From: Anaerolineales bacterium
GTDB lineage: Bacteria; Chloroflexota; Anaerolineae; Anaerolineales; Villigracilaceae
Assembly (NCBI GenBank): GCA_030834895.1
Contig: JAUQXA010000050.1
Span: forward strand, 124,001-188,000
DNA length: 64,000 nucleotides
Reading direction: 5' to 3'
Shown here piece after piece: positions 42,274-50,102 of the stretch. The notes under the pieces are model-generated. The model made no database searches, was not told the origin of the DNA, and saw nothing but the letters and a program-made list of their open reading frames with translations. The first letter of the stretch is position 1; each line of letters starts with the position of its first letter. The translations under genes and the position numbers were made by a program.

Positions 42274-43734
42274 CTAAAGCGGTTTCTCTTCCAACGCCTT
42301 ATAAAAAGATACGCGTCCAATCACTTCCTCGGTCATTACCAAAAGGAAAGTAACAAGGCTGATCCACACGCCAGACGGATTCGACACGAAGAACAGAATC
42401 CCCGTCCCAAGCATCGCCGCTGCGCTCAGCCCCACCCGCAAGTTGGTGAGTGATCCCTCGGCCTTTGGTTTCGCTGAAAGCGTCATTGCCAGCTCGGCAG
42501 CCAACAAGACGATGACAGTCCCCCACGCCAGCTCTGACCCACCTAAAAGAGTGTTCATCGCAAGTTGCCCCAGCAAAGCAGACGTAAGGAAAAATCCCAC
42601 CGTCGTGCGCCAGGTATCCCATGCGGGTATGACGTGCAGCCGATAAACTTGCGCCATGCTGAAAACCAGCCCAACCCCAAGCAGGGAAGTTATCAGCGAG
42701 GCAACCTCCAAACTTTTCCAGAAAATGGATGCCATACTTGCAAGCCATCCAGCCCCGAACAAACCGACGAAAAAGATTTCCCAGCTCAGCCACGACTTTG
42801 TCAAGTGAAACGGCGCGCGCCACGCATTCCGCTTGGCTCCAAGGTGCGCAAACGAGAAGAACCCACCCACCGCCAGACATGCCCCAATTGCCAGATAGGC
42901 AAGAAGCGGAAGGGAATCCGCCATCCAGTGTCCCGCCCAAAATGCGCCGACAGCCATTTGAACGAGAATTGTGAAAACCACCAATGAAGTCTCGCTCTTT
43001 TTTTTCTTTGATCTGATCTCCTCGTAGTTGGCAATTTTCTTTTCCAGCGTGTTGCCCATCTCCCTGTGCGGCTTGACCGCCAGATGCGGCTCTGTCCGCG
43101 AGTTGTTTGGCAACGGGAAGGGATGCTCACTTGCAGGCAGTTCCCAAAGTTCTGACCACTGACCATGGACGATGGACAACTGAACATCGTCCGCTGTCCG
43201 TCGTCTATTGTCTGCGGTCTGTCGTCCATCATCTACCTCAACAAAGTTGAGCACCCGCATCGGACAAGCCGCCACACAGGACGGGGGCAGATCTGCGTCA
43301 ATGTTATCAAAGCAGAAATTGCACTTCGACATTTGCCCTAATTCAAAGTTGTAACGCGGCGCATTGTATGGGCATGCCCAGGCGCAGTAACCGCACCCCA
43401 TACATTTATCGGGATCAATGTAAACAATTCCATCGGGGCGGTGGACATACGCATCGGTGGGACACACACCCGCGCATTTGGGATGTACGCAATGATTGCA
43501 GGCGATGGACAGGTTATAGGCAAAGACATTTGTTTCCCAAACCGGGTAGGGGTTGGGTTCTCCAACCCTAGGGCGGGGGAACCCCGCCCCTACATTTCTC
43601 CATTCCCCACCAGAAACCTCGACCACCCGCCGCCACAACACACCCACGGGTAATTGATTTTTATCCTTGCAAGCTTCCTGACAAGCTTTGCAGCCCGAAC
43701 ACGCGCTTGAATCGAAGGTGAAGGCGTAAGTCAT
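42274..43734 (-). CDS. Fused ferredoxin-membrane anchor subunit (DmsB-DmsC-like) of a molybdoenzyme
   Basis: A 486-residue protein. Residues 1-165 are a four-cluster ferredoxin (CSGCKACQEACK, CNHCVHPKCAGVCP, CMGCGYCAWACP, CNFCFDN with CVAACPM). Residues about 230-486 are eight hydrophobic helices of the DmsC anchor type (FFSFAHLGAKRNAWRA, VIPAWDTWRT). In E. coli these are separate proteins of about 205 and 287 residues, whose sum matches the fusion. Two in-frame foreign-looking segments are present: RNVGAGFPRPRVGEPNP, from the palindrome at 43546-43593, and DDGRQTADNRRRTADD with VQLSIVHGQ, from the element at 43151-43236. The ATG overlaps the molybdoenzyme stop (ATGA). It transfers electrons from quinol to the catalytic subunit. 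Confidence 0.92.
   Translation of the reverse strand: MTYAFTFDSSACSGCKACQEACKDKNQLPVGVLWRRVVEVSGGEWRNVGAGFPRPRVGEPNPYPVWETNVFAYNLSIACNHCVHPKCAGVCPTDAYVHRPDGIVYIDPDKCMGCGYCAWACPYNAPRYNFELGQMSKCNFCFDNIDADLPPSCVAACPMRVLNFVEVDDGRQTADNRRRTADDVQLSIVHGQWSELWELPASEHPFPLPNNSRTEPHLAVKPHREMGNTLEKKIANYEEIRSKKKKSETSLVVFTILVQMAVGAFWAGHWMADSLPLLAYLAIGACLAVGGFFSFAHLGAKRNAWRAPFHLTKSWLSWEIFFVGLFGAGWLASMASIFWKSLEVASLITSLLGVGLVFSMAQVYRLHVIPAWDTWRTTVGFFLTSALLGQLAMNTLLGGSELAWGTVIVLLAAELAMTLSAKPKAEGSLTNLRVGLSAAAMLGTGILFFVSNPSGVWISLVTFLLVMTEEVIGRVSFYKALEEKPL
43151..43236. repeat. In-frame GATGGAC/GTCTGCGGTCTGTCG element inside the DmsBC-like gene
   Basis: It contains GACCATGGACGATGGACAAC and TGTCTGCGGTCTGTCGTCC, words shared with 43744-43807 and 62770-62832. 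It encodes the hydrophilic linker between ferredoxin and membrane domains. Confidence 0.7.
43546..43593. repeat. In-frame 48-bp palindromic element inside the DmsBC-like gene
   Basis: It begins GTAGGGG and ends CCCCTAC; inside are two hairpins, GGGTTGG/CCAACCC and GGCGGGG/CCCCGCC. Its 48 bp add exactly 16 codons between the first and second Cys motifs without breaking the frame. The motif is REP-like. Confidence 0.8.
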
Positions 43735-46136
43735 TGGGAACCCCGACGATGGACGATGGACGATAGACCATGCAACATGGTCTGCGGTCTATCGTCTGCG
43801 GTCTTCTCCACTTCCACCATGATCGTATGCTGCGCCGTGGCAAACGCAAACGGCGTCCAGCGGTGTGACGTGAGCGTATTGGTGCAACCGCCTCGGTCAA
43901 GTCCATTTGTATCGGGTGTCCACCACGCGCCCTGTGGAATGTCCACCACGCCAGGCATGATACGGGGAGTGACTCTGGCCTGGACGACCAACTCGCCGCG
44001 ATCATTCCACACGCGGACAAGGTCACCGTCGTGTATGTCTCTAGCTTGAGCGTCAATCGGGTTGATGGAAATTCGCTGTGGAAAAGCCTCCTGCAACCAA
44101 TCGTTGTTGGCATGCGTGGAATGCACTCGTGCCAGGGTGTGATGTCCGATGGCTTGCAGAGGGTACTTCCCGTCATTGCGAGGAGGGCGCTCTTCCCGAC
44201 GAAGCAATCCCCCATAGCTTGGAGATTGCTTCGGGCTGTCGCCCTCGCAATGACGGGATGGAAACGGACTCTCCCATTCCTGAATATATTTCGGCACGGC
44301 GGGAATTTCTTCGAGGTTGTTCAGGTCGTACAATTTCTTCGAGAAGATCTCGATCTTGCCGCTGGGCGTATTCAGCGGATATTTTTCTGGATCGGCGCGG
44401 AAATCGGCAAAGGCAATCTTGGGTTGAGTCACGGGCTTGGAGTATGCGCCGAGGTTCTTCTCGATGAACTCATCCAGCGTGGGCAGGTCGGGGAAGTCAC
44501 GGCGGCGGCGATACTCGTCGAGGCACCAATCCACCCAGCCCTTCTCGTCACGTCCTTTGGTATAGACGTCGTAGATGCCAAGCCGCTGGGCAAGTTCGGA
44601 ACAGATTCGGTAGTCGGATTTACATTCGCCAGGCGGCTCGACCAGTTTCGTTTGCACGATCACCTCGTCGCCGTACTTCCAGCCGTCTTCGACTCCCCAG
44701 GTCTCGAACTGCGTACAAACTGGCAGAACAATGTCGGCAAACCTGCCTGTGGGCGTGAGGAAGTTATCCTGCACGACGATGAACTCCACTTTGGATTCGT
44801 CGCGCAGGATTTCAGCCGTACGATTGATATTTGCGTGCTGGTTGATGATTGAATTGCTGGCGACGGCGTAAATGAGTTTGATGTCGCCGTCCATGCGGGG
44901 GGCGCCGATGATGCCGTCAGCCTGAGTTAACTCTTTTCCGCGGATGCAGGCTTCGGTCCAGAGAAAGACGGGAACCGTCGCCTTGACGGGATTCTCCCCG
45001 ATGGGGAAAAATCCCCACAGCGCTCCGCCATCGTCGGCTTGTAACCCCAGTCCGCTTGCCCAACCGCCAGGGATTCCCACGTTGCCCGAAATCGCCGCCA
45101 GTACACATCCCGCGCGGACGACCTGTTCGCCATAGGCGCGGCGCTGCATCCCGTAGCCCTGATACAACACGGCGGGCTTGGTGGTGGCATATTCGCGGGC
45201 GATGCGGGTAATGGTCGCGGCAGGGACGGCGGTGATGGCTTCCGCCCATTCGGGTGTTTTCGGCTGACCATCGCGGACGCCGAGGATGTAATCGCTGTAA
45301 CTTTCCGCGCCCTCGACAGGCATCTGGCTGGCATCGAAGCCGACGCAATGCGTGCGGACAAACTCGGCGTCGTAGAGGTTTTCAGTCAGCATCACGTACG
45401 CCATCGCGCTCATCATCGCGGCGTCGGTGCCGGGACGGATGGGAATCCACTCGTCGGCAAGGGCGGCGGCGGAGGGTGAATAGCGCGGGTCGATGCAGAC
45501 CACGTGCGCGCCACGTCCTTCGGCGTCCCTGGCAAGTTTCATAAAATAATCGGAGTTGGTACCGTCACGCATCTCGGCAGGATTCCAGCCCCACATGATG
45601 ATGTACTTCGAGTTGAGCCAATCCTGCCGCTGGTTGCCTGTGACAAGGGTTCCATACACGGTGGGCGTCGCAAGGTTAGTCGCTCCCCACGAGTAGGAGT
45701 TATAGACATTGGTGAAGCCGCCATAGCAGTTGAGCAGACGGCGGGCAACGTATGGTCCGTTAAGTTGGTGTGACCCCGAACCCGAGGGAATGAGAATTGC
45801 ATGGTTGCCATACTGCTTTTTGACCCGCTCGAACTGGGCGGCAACCGTATCCAGCGCCTCCTCCCACGAAATGCGGTCGAACTTCCCCTCGCCGCGCTTT
45901 CCAACCCGTTTGAGCGGATACATCAACCTATCGGGGTGATACTGCCGCCGCAAATAGGCACGTCCACGGGCACAGGCGCGGAGTTGCGGCGCGGCTATCG
46001 TGTCGGGACGGTCATCGGCATCAAGGCGGATGATTTTTCCGTCCTCGATGTGCGCGATCAGCAGACAACGTCCGCCGCAGTTGTGGGCGGGGCAGCCGAC
46101 GCGGATTTTGGTAATTGGTGAATGAGAAAGGCTCAT
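43731..46136 (-). CDS. Molybdopterin oxidoreductase, DMSO/TMAO reductase family catalytic subunit
   Basis: An 801-residue protein. The N-terminus has the cluster motif Cys15-Cys20-Cys24-Cys55 (GCPAHNCGGRC, ACARG). SYSWGA (147-152) matches the Ser-ligand site of DMSO-reductase-type enzymes. Typical cofactor segments include YIIMWGWNPAEMRDG, VVCIDPRYS and EWIPIRPGTDAAM. The C-terminal domain contains HSTHANNDWLQEAFPQ and GDLVRVWNDRGE. No twin-arginine signal is seen, so the enzyme may face the cytoplasm. An 87-bp palindrome (44170-44256) adds 29 residues in frame, and the last about 25 codons are built from another repeat. The start codon lies in a 10-bp hairpin with no good ribosome site. The substrate is not determined (S-oxide, N-oxide or other). 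Confidence 0.9.
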   Translation of the reverse strand: MSLSHSPITKIRVGCPAHNCGGRCLLIAHIEDGKIIRLDADDRPDTIAAPQLRACARGRAYLRRQYHPDRLMYPLKRVGKRGEGKFDRISWEEALDTVAAQFERVKKQYGNHAILIPSGSGSHQLNGPYVARRLLNCYGGFTNVYNSYSWGATNLATPTVYGTLVTGNQRQDWLNSKYIIMWGWNPAEMRDGTNSDYFMKLARDAEGRGAHVVCIDPRYSPSAAALADEWIPIRPGTDAAMMSAMAYVMLTENLYDAEFVRTHCVGFDASQMPVEGAESYSDYILGVRDGQPKTPEWAEAITAVPAATITRIAREYATTKPAVLYQGYGMQRRAYGEQVVRAGCVLAAISGNVGIPGGWASGLGLQADDGGALWGFFPIGENPVKATVPVFLWTEACIRGKELTQADGIIGAPRMDGDIKLIYAVASNSIINQHANINRTAEILRDESKVEFIVVQDNFLTPTGRFADIVLPVCTQFETWGVEDGWKYGDEVIVQTKLVEPPGECKSDYRICSELAQRLGIYDVYTKGRDEKGWVDWCLDEYRRRRDFPDLPTLDEFIEKNLGAYSKPVTQPKIAFADFRADPEKYPLNTPSGKIEIFSKKLYDLNNLEEIPAVPKYIQEWESPFPSRHCEGDSPKQSPSYGGLLRREERPPRNDGKYPLQAIGHHTLARVHSTHANNDWLQEAFPQRISINPIDAQARDIHDGDLVRVWNDRGELVVQARVTPRIMPGVVDIPQGAWWTPDTNGLDRGGCTNTLTSHRWTPFAFATAQHTIMVEVEKTADDRPQTMLHGLSSIVHRRGSQ
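43744..43807. repeat. In-frame GATGGACGATGGACGATAG element at the molybdoenzyme C-terminus
   Basis: GACGATGGACGATGGACGAT on the left and GTCTGCGGTCTATCGTCTGC on the right, around GCAACATGG. It encodes the last 20 or so residues (KTADDRPQT, SSIVHRRG). Same family as 43151-43236 and 62770-62832. Confidence 0.75.
44170..44256. repeat. In-frame 87-bp palindromic element inside the molybdoenzyme gene
   Basis: Terminal inverted repeats CCGTCATTGCGAG/CTCGCAATGACGG, with an inner GAAGCAATC/GATTGCTTC hairpin. Its length is 29 codons, encoding a basic segment (RHCEGDSPKQSPS, LLRREERPPRND) between conserved parts of the enzyme. Confidence 0.85.
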
Positions 46137-46161
46137 ATCCTGTAGTGTAGAGGATATGAGC
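46131..46161. promoter_or_regulatory. Perfect 10-bp hairpin covering the molybdoenzyme start codon
   Basis: GCTCATATCC (46131-46140) pairs with GGATATGAGC (46152-46161) around an 11-base loop. On the minus strand the ATG (46134-46136) and the only AGGA lie in the 3-prime arm. It could hide the start codon or serve as a protein-binding palindrome. Confidence 0.6.
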
Positions 46162-46186
46162 CGCGAAGGGTAGTGATGGATGTAAT

Positions 46187-46861
46187 TTATTTCCGCTTGG
46201 GATTATCTTTATCTTTTTCCCATCGCGCTGGGTTGGATTCGATGTAATGTGCGATCCTGTCCGCGGCGGATTGGTTGCGGATGATGTGCTCGTAATAATC
46301 CCGCAGCCAAACCTTGCCGTTGAACGGCTTCCAATCCAAATTTTTGACTCCGCGAATGTATTCGTTGGTGGTCATCGTCTTGAACCATTGGATCATCTGC
46401 GATAACGGCGCGTTTGAACGTTGTCGCGGCGAATCCATTCGTCGGGACGAATCGGTTGATTGCCGTGAAACCGTCCGTTGGGGCGAACCTCCGTGTTCGC
46501 CCCCGTATTCGCCCCCGCCGTTATCGCCCAAACCAGGGACGACACGGGGGTCGTCCCCTACAATGTCCGCGGTCATGGAATTATTCGTACCGTCTGTGAT
46601 GAAAATAATTCCATGGAAATGGTTGGGCATAACGACAAAAATATCCACGTTGACATTGGGGAATTTGTTCGGCAATTCCAACCACCAACGGACGATCATT
46701 TCGCCCGCGTCGTTCAAAACCATCTCCCCATTGACCACTTCCCCAAACAACATGTCGCGTCCCTGTGTCACCATCGTGACGAAATATCCGCCTGCCTGAC
46801 GGTAATCATATCCCTTCAGACGGATGGAACGGCGGTGGTGGATTCTGGGGTCAAATTTCAT
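46187..46861 (-). CDS. REP-associated tyrosine transposase (RAYT, Y1/HUH family)
   Basis: A 224-residue protein. The opening RRSIRLKGYDYRQAGGYFVTMVT, the metal-binding HUH motif MPNHFHGII (about 82) and the catalytic Tyr in KVWLRDYYEHIIRN (about 190) identify a single-strand DNA transposase of the RAYT group. An extra Gly/Ser/Arg-rich segment (about 100-150, DDPRVVPGLGDNGGGEYGG) is encoded by a GC-rich palindrome at 46478-46566, so the gene itself carries one of the repeats. RAYTs are domesticated relatives of IS200 transposases thought to move REP palindromes in trans. No terminal structures of a full IS are seen. Divergent from the MFS gene. Confidence 0.88.
   Translation of the reverse strand: MKFDPRIHHRRSIRLKGYDYRQAGGYFVTMVTQGRDMLFGEVVNGEMVLNDAGEMIVRWWLELPNKFPNVNVDIFVVMPNHFHGIIFITDGTNNSMTADIVGDDPRVVPGLGDNGGGEYGGEHGGSPQRTVSRQSTDSSRRMDSPRQRSNAPLSQMIQWFKTMTTNEYIRGVKNLDWKPFNGKVWLRDYYEHIIRNQSAADRIAHYIESNPARWEKDKDNPKRK
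46478..46566. repeat. GC-rich palindromic element inside the RAYT gene
   Basis: It contains GGGGCGAAC-TCCGTGTTCGCCCC and GGGACGACAC-GGTCGTCCC hairpins separated by GTATTCGCCCCCGCC-type sequence. It is translated in frame as a Gly-rich insert. Confidence 0.65.
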
Positions 46862-46903
46862 GGTTGTATTTTCCTTTGCCTACCAAATAGTATAATCTCG
46901 CCC

Positions 46904-48193
46904 ATGTTCAAAAATAAAAATCTCGCTGTACTTTTCTTCTCGCTCGTTGTTGTGATGCTTGGGTTTGGGATCGTCATTCCCATCCTGCCATTTTACGTCG
47001 AACACTTTGGCGGCAGCGGCAAAGATATGGGTATGCTGATGGCGATCTATTCCATCATGCAGTTTATCTTCTCCCCCATCTGGGGCAGCCTCTCCGACCA
47101 TTACGGGCGCAAGCCCATTTTGCTGGTGGGGATTATCGGTAACGTAGTCTCACAGGTTTTGTATGGCACGGTGGGTGACTTTGCCGAAGCAGGGATGTTT
47201 ACCCCGCAGACTTCGCTGACCTTGTTGATGGTCACTCGCGGGCTGGCTGGGATTCTCTCCTCAGCGACTCTGCCAACAGCGATGGCCATTATAAGTGACC
47301 TAACCAGTCATCACGAACGCGGCGGCGGCATGGGATTGGTCGGCGCGGCGATGGGAGTCGGCATGGTGCTCGGACCCGGTATCGGCGGGATGATGTCTGG
47401 TATTTCGCTGTCCGCGCCGTTTTATTTTGCCGCGGTGATCTCAGTTGTTGCCGTCGCCCTGACCTGGGTGATGGTCTCCGAGTCACTTCCCAAGGAAGAA
47501 CGGACAGTCACGCTTGGGAAAGTTAATGGTCCGCAACTGGGCGAGATGTGGAAGGCGCTTTTCGGTCCCATCGGCTTTTTGCTCTTTCTGGCATTCCTGC
47601 ATAGTTTTGCGCTTGCCAACTTCGAGGGCGTCTTCGGGATGTACACCCAACTCCGCTATGACTACAGCGCCTCGCAAGTTGGCATCGTGCTGACAGCCGT
47701 TGGACTGGTCTCCGCGATTGTTCAGGGTGCGCTGACTGGACCAGCCACTCGCAAGTGGGGTGATGCGCTGGTGGTCAAGGCTTCGCTCTTCGCCAGTATT
47801 TTTGGTTTCATCCTGATGACCGTTGTGGAAAGCGAACCCGGAAAAATCGCCGCCTCGGTCATGCTGGCATCTGGTTTCTTCATGCTGACCAATTCCATGA
47901 TCCGCCCCGGGTCGTCTTCGCTCATCTCGAAGCAGGAAGGCATCAGCCAGGGCGTGGCGATGGGCATGAACAACGCCTTCATGAGCCTCGGTCGGATTGC
48001 CGGTCCGCTGTGGGCAGGGTACGCGCTGGATATTAACCTAAACTATCCCTATCTCACCGGCGCTTTTATCATGGCAGTGGGATTTACCCTGTGCATGTTC
48101 TTTTTGCCGCGGACAAATTCATCCTGCAAACAGCCTGGGACATTGAATCATAAAAATATCCAAAATAATGAAATTAAGTCACAGGAAAATTGA
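46904..48193 (+). CDS. Major facilitator superfamily transporter, multidrug/tetracycline exporter type
   Basis: A 429-residue protein. The start at 46904 (MFKNKNLAVLFF) is chosen because the twelve-helix MFS fold begins here; an upstream extension would overlap the RAYT gene antisense. Motif A is GSLSDHYGRKPILLVG between helices two and three, and motif C-like GAAMGVGMVLGPGIGGMMSG lies in helix five, typical of 12- or 14-helix drug:H+ antiporters. A second RGALTGPATRKWG-like loop separates the two halves. The C-terminal about 20 residues are polar. The substrate cannot be told. Single gene, promoter probably in the 42-bp divergent gap. Confidence 0.9.
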   Translation: MFKNKNLAVLFFSLVVVMLGFGIVIPILPFYVEHFGGSGKDMGMLMAIYSIMQFIFSPIWGSLSDHYGRKPILLVGIIGNVVSQVLYGTVGDFAEAGMFTPQTSLTLLMVTRGLAGILSSATLPTAMAIISDLTSHHERGGGMGLVGAAMGVGMVLGPGIGGMMSGISLSAPFYFAAVISVVAVALTWVMVSESLPKEERTVTLGKVNGPQLGEMWKALFGPIGFLLFLAFLHSFALANFEGVFGMYTQLRYDYSASQVGIVLTAVGLVSAIVQGALTGPATRKWGDALVVKASLFASIFGFILMTVVESEPGKIAASVMLASGFFMLTNSMIRPGSSSLISKQEGISQGVAMGMNNAFMSLGRIAGPLWAGYALDINLNYPYLTGAFIMAVGFTLCMFFLPRTNSSCKQPGTLNHKNIQNNEIKSQEN

Positions 48194-48218
48194 CATCCGT
48201 ACAGAAAAAGTATAAAAT
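48190..48218 (+). promoter_or_regulatory. Sigma-70-like promoter upstream of the second peptide transporter
   Basis: TTGACA (48190-48195), a 17-base spacer and TAAAAT (48213-48218), overlapping the MFS stop. It would give a leader of about 175 bases before the binding-protein ATG at 48402. The region between (to 48401) contains no gene. A second TTGACA at 48329 lacks a good -10 at the right distance. Confidence 0.55.
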
Positions 48219-48401
48219 TAAGCAACAGGCAACATAATCAATAATAACAGCCGACATGGTTTCCTTAAAAGGCATATTTCAAAGGTCCTGTTGCTCGAAA
48301 AGATGAATTGGAATCAGCCGAAGGGGAGTTGACAAACATCAGGTACAATGTAATAAATTCAAGCTTTCCATTGTAATGTTTTGGTCAACCCCGGAGGAGA
48401 A

Positions 48402-50102
48402 ATGTACAGATCAAAAATTACTTCGTTGGTTTTTGTTATCCTGTTGCTCGCAACCAGTTTGTTTGGTTGCCAGCAAAATGCCCCCACCTCTTCAGAGCAA
48501 AAAAGTATCACGATCATCATCCCCGAAGACCCGCCTTCGTTCAACCCGGTCATCACCGACACGGGTTATGACGCTCTTGTCATGGAACTAGTCATGCTTG
48601 GGTTAAGCGACATTACGCCGGAAGGCAACGTTTTCCCGGAGCTTGCGGCCGAACTTCCGACGATTGAAAACGGGGAAGTGGTGATGGATGAAGACGCAGG
48701 CACAATGAAGGTGACCTGGAAAATGCGCCAGAACGTACAATGGGCGGATGGCAAACCTGTCACAGCGGACGATGTGATCTTTACCTACAATGCAATCACC
48801 AACCCGGAAACGGGCGGCTGGATCGCGGGCATTGATTACATTGACAGCGTGGAAAAAGTGGATGATTACACTTTCACCATCAATTACAACTCGATCTATA
48901 CCGGATACCTGACGCAATTCGGCGGCGAGCAGGTCGTGGTCTGGCCAGCGCATTATTGCGATGCTTCGCAGGGATTTTCATCCTGGGAGTGCGCGCGCAA
49001 ACCATTGAGCAATGGTCCCTTTATCCTCTCGGAATGGGTTACAGGCGATCACATGACCTTTGTCCGCAATGATAACTATTTCGAAAAAGGCAAGCCACAA
49101 ATAGACACAATCACCGTCCGCATCGTACCGGACCAATCGGTGCGCAAGACCATGCTCATCAACGGCGACGCCGACCTTGATATGTGGACGACCGAGCAAA
49201 TGATCCACGACCTGAAGAACGAGCCGAATGTGGAAGTTAGTCTCAGCCCGCATGCCCGCTGGGTGATGCGCATCTTCTTCAACCTGGCCGCGAAAGGCAC
49301 CACTGATCCGGTCGCGACTCCGCATCCGATTCTCTCAGACCTGCGCGTAAGGCAAGCCATCCGCGCCGCGATCGATGTGGATACCATAGCGAAGGAGTTC
49401 TTCCTCGATTACGCAAAGCCAGCCTGGACGGAGTTCTTCCGCCCACCCTACGTTTGCAACAATATCGAGCGCCCGAAATTCGAACCAGCCGCTTCAGCCA
49501 AATTACTGGATGAAGCTGGTTGGAAGGATACCGATGGCGACGGAGTTCGCGAATGCCGGGGCTGTCAGACCGCCGAGGAAGGCTATGTGATGGAGATGGA
49601 ATTCATCACCTATGCGGAATATGGCGAGCCGCTTGAATTGACCCAACAACTGATTGCCGAGGAATTGGGCAAGCTGGGAATCAAACTCAACCTGACAGTT
49701 GTCGAGGGCAGCGTGCTTTGGGCAGCCTCGACGGATGGCGGCATCGAGCAGAACGGTAATTTTGACATGGACATCTGGGACGATGGCTATGCCGGCATCG
49801 ACCCCACCGACTACCTTTGGAGTTACTATTCCTCTGAAGCCACCGTGCCGGATATTGGCTACAACTACGGCAGATGGTCGAATGAGCAATTCGACACCCT
49901 GTTGGGAGAAGTCTACACATTGGACGAAGAAGTCCGCAAGCAGAAATTCTGTGAGATGGCGGAAGTGCTGGAAGCGGAATTGCCCGAACTGTTGCTCTTC
50001 ACCGCCACCAACGGCGATGCACATTCCGTCCGCCTGCAGGGCGTTGAATCGTCTACCAATGACCTTGTCACCTGGAATTCGGCGGACTGGACATTGAAAT
50101 AA
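48402..50102 (+). CDS. Peptide-type ABC transporter substrate-binding lipoprotein (SBP family 5), canonical order
   Basis: A 566-residue lipoprotein. The start (MYRSKITSLV) follows GGAGGAGAA; lipobox SLFGC (Cys23). Motifs are in the ordinary order: SITIIIPEDPPSFNP (about 35-49), WADGKPVTADDV (114-125), NGPFILSEW (204-212), GKPQIDTITVRIV (230-242), RQAIRAAID (317-325) and AAKLLDEAGW. It binds a small solute for the DppB/DppC pair encoded directly after it. Given the four MttB-family genes in the same stretch, a methylated amine or betaine-containing compound is a reasonable substrate guess, but the family also takes peptides, nickel and opines. It is a useful in-window reference for the permuted homologue at 14740. 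Confidence 0.92.
   Translation: MYRSKITSLVFVILLLATSLFGCQQNAPTSSEQKSITIIIPEDPPSFNPVITDTGYDALVMELVMLGLSDITPEGNVFPELAAELPTIENGEVVMDEDAGTMKVTWKMRQNVQWADGKPVTADDVIFTYNAITNPETGGWIAGIDYIDSVEKVDDYTFTINYNSIYTGYLTQFGGEQVVVWPAHYCDASQGFSSWECARKPLSNGPFILSEWVTGDHMTFVRNDNYFEKGKPQIDTITVRIVPDQSVRKTMLINGDADLDMWTTEQMIHDLKNEPNVEVSLSPHARWVMRIFFNLAAKGTTDPVATPHPILSDLRVRQAIRAAIDVDTIAKEFFLDYAKPAWTEFFRPPYVCNNIERPKFEPAASAKLLDEAGWKDTDGDGVRECRGCQTAEEGYVMEMEFITYAEYGEPLELTQQLIAEELGKLGIKLNLTVVEGSVLWAASTDGGIEQNGNFDMDIWDDGYAGIDPTDYLWSYYSSEATVPDIGYNYGRWSNEQFDTLLGEVYTLDEEVRKQKFCEMAEVLEAELPELLLFTATNGDAHSVRLQGVESSTNDLVTWNSADWTLK

Noticed and set aside
46478..46903. Upstream extension of the MFS transporter frame to 46478
   Set aside because: It runs antisense through the RAYT gene and its GC-rich palindrome; the helical fold starts at 46904.
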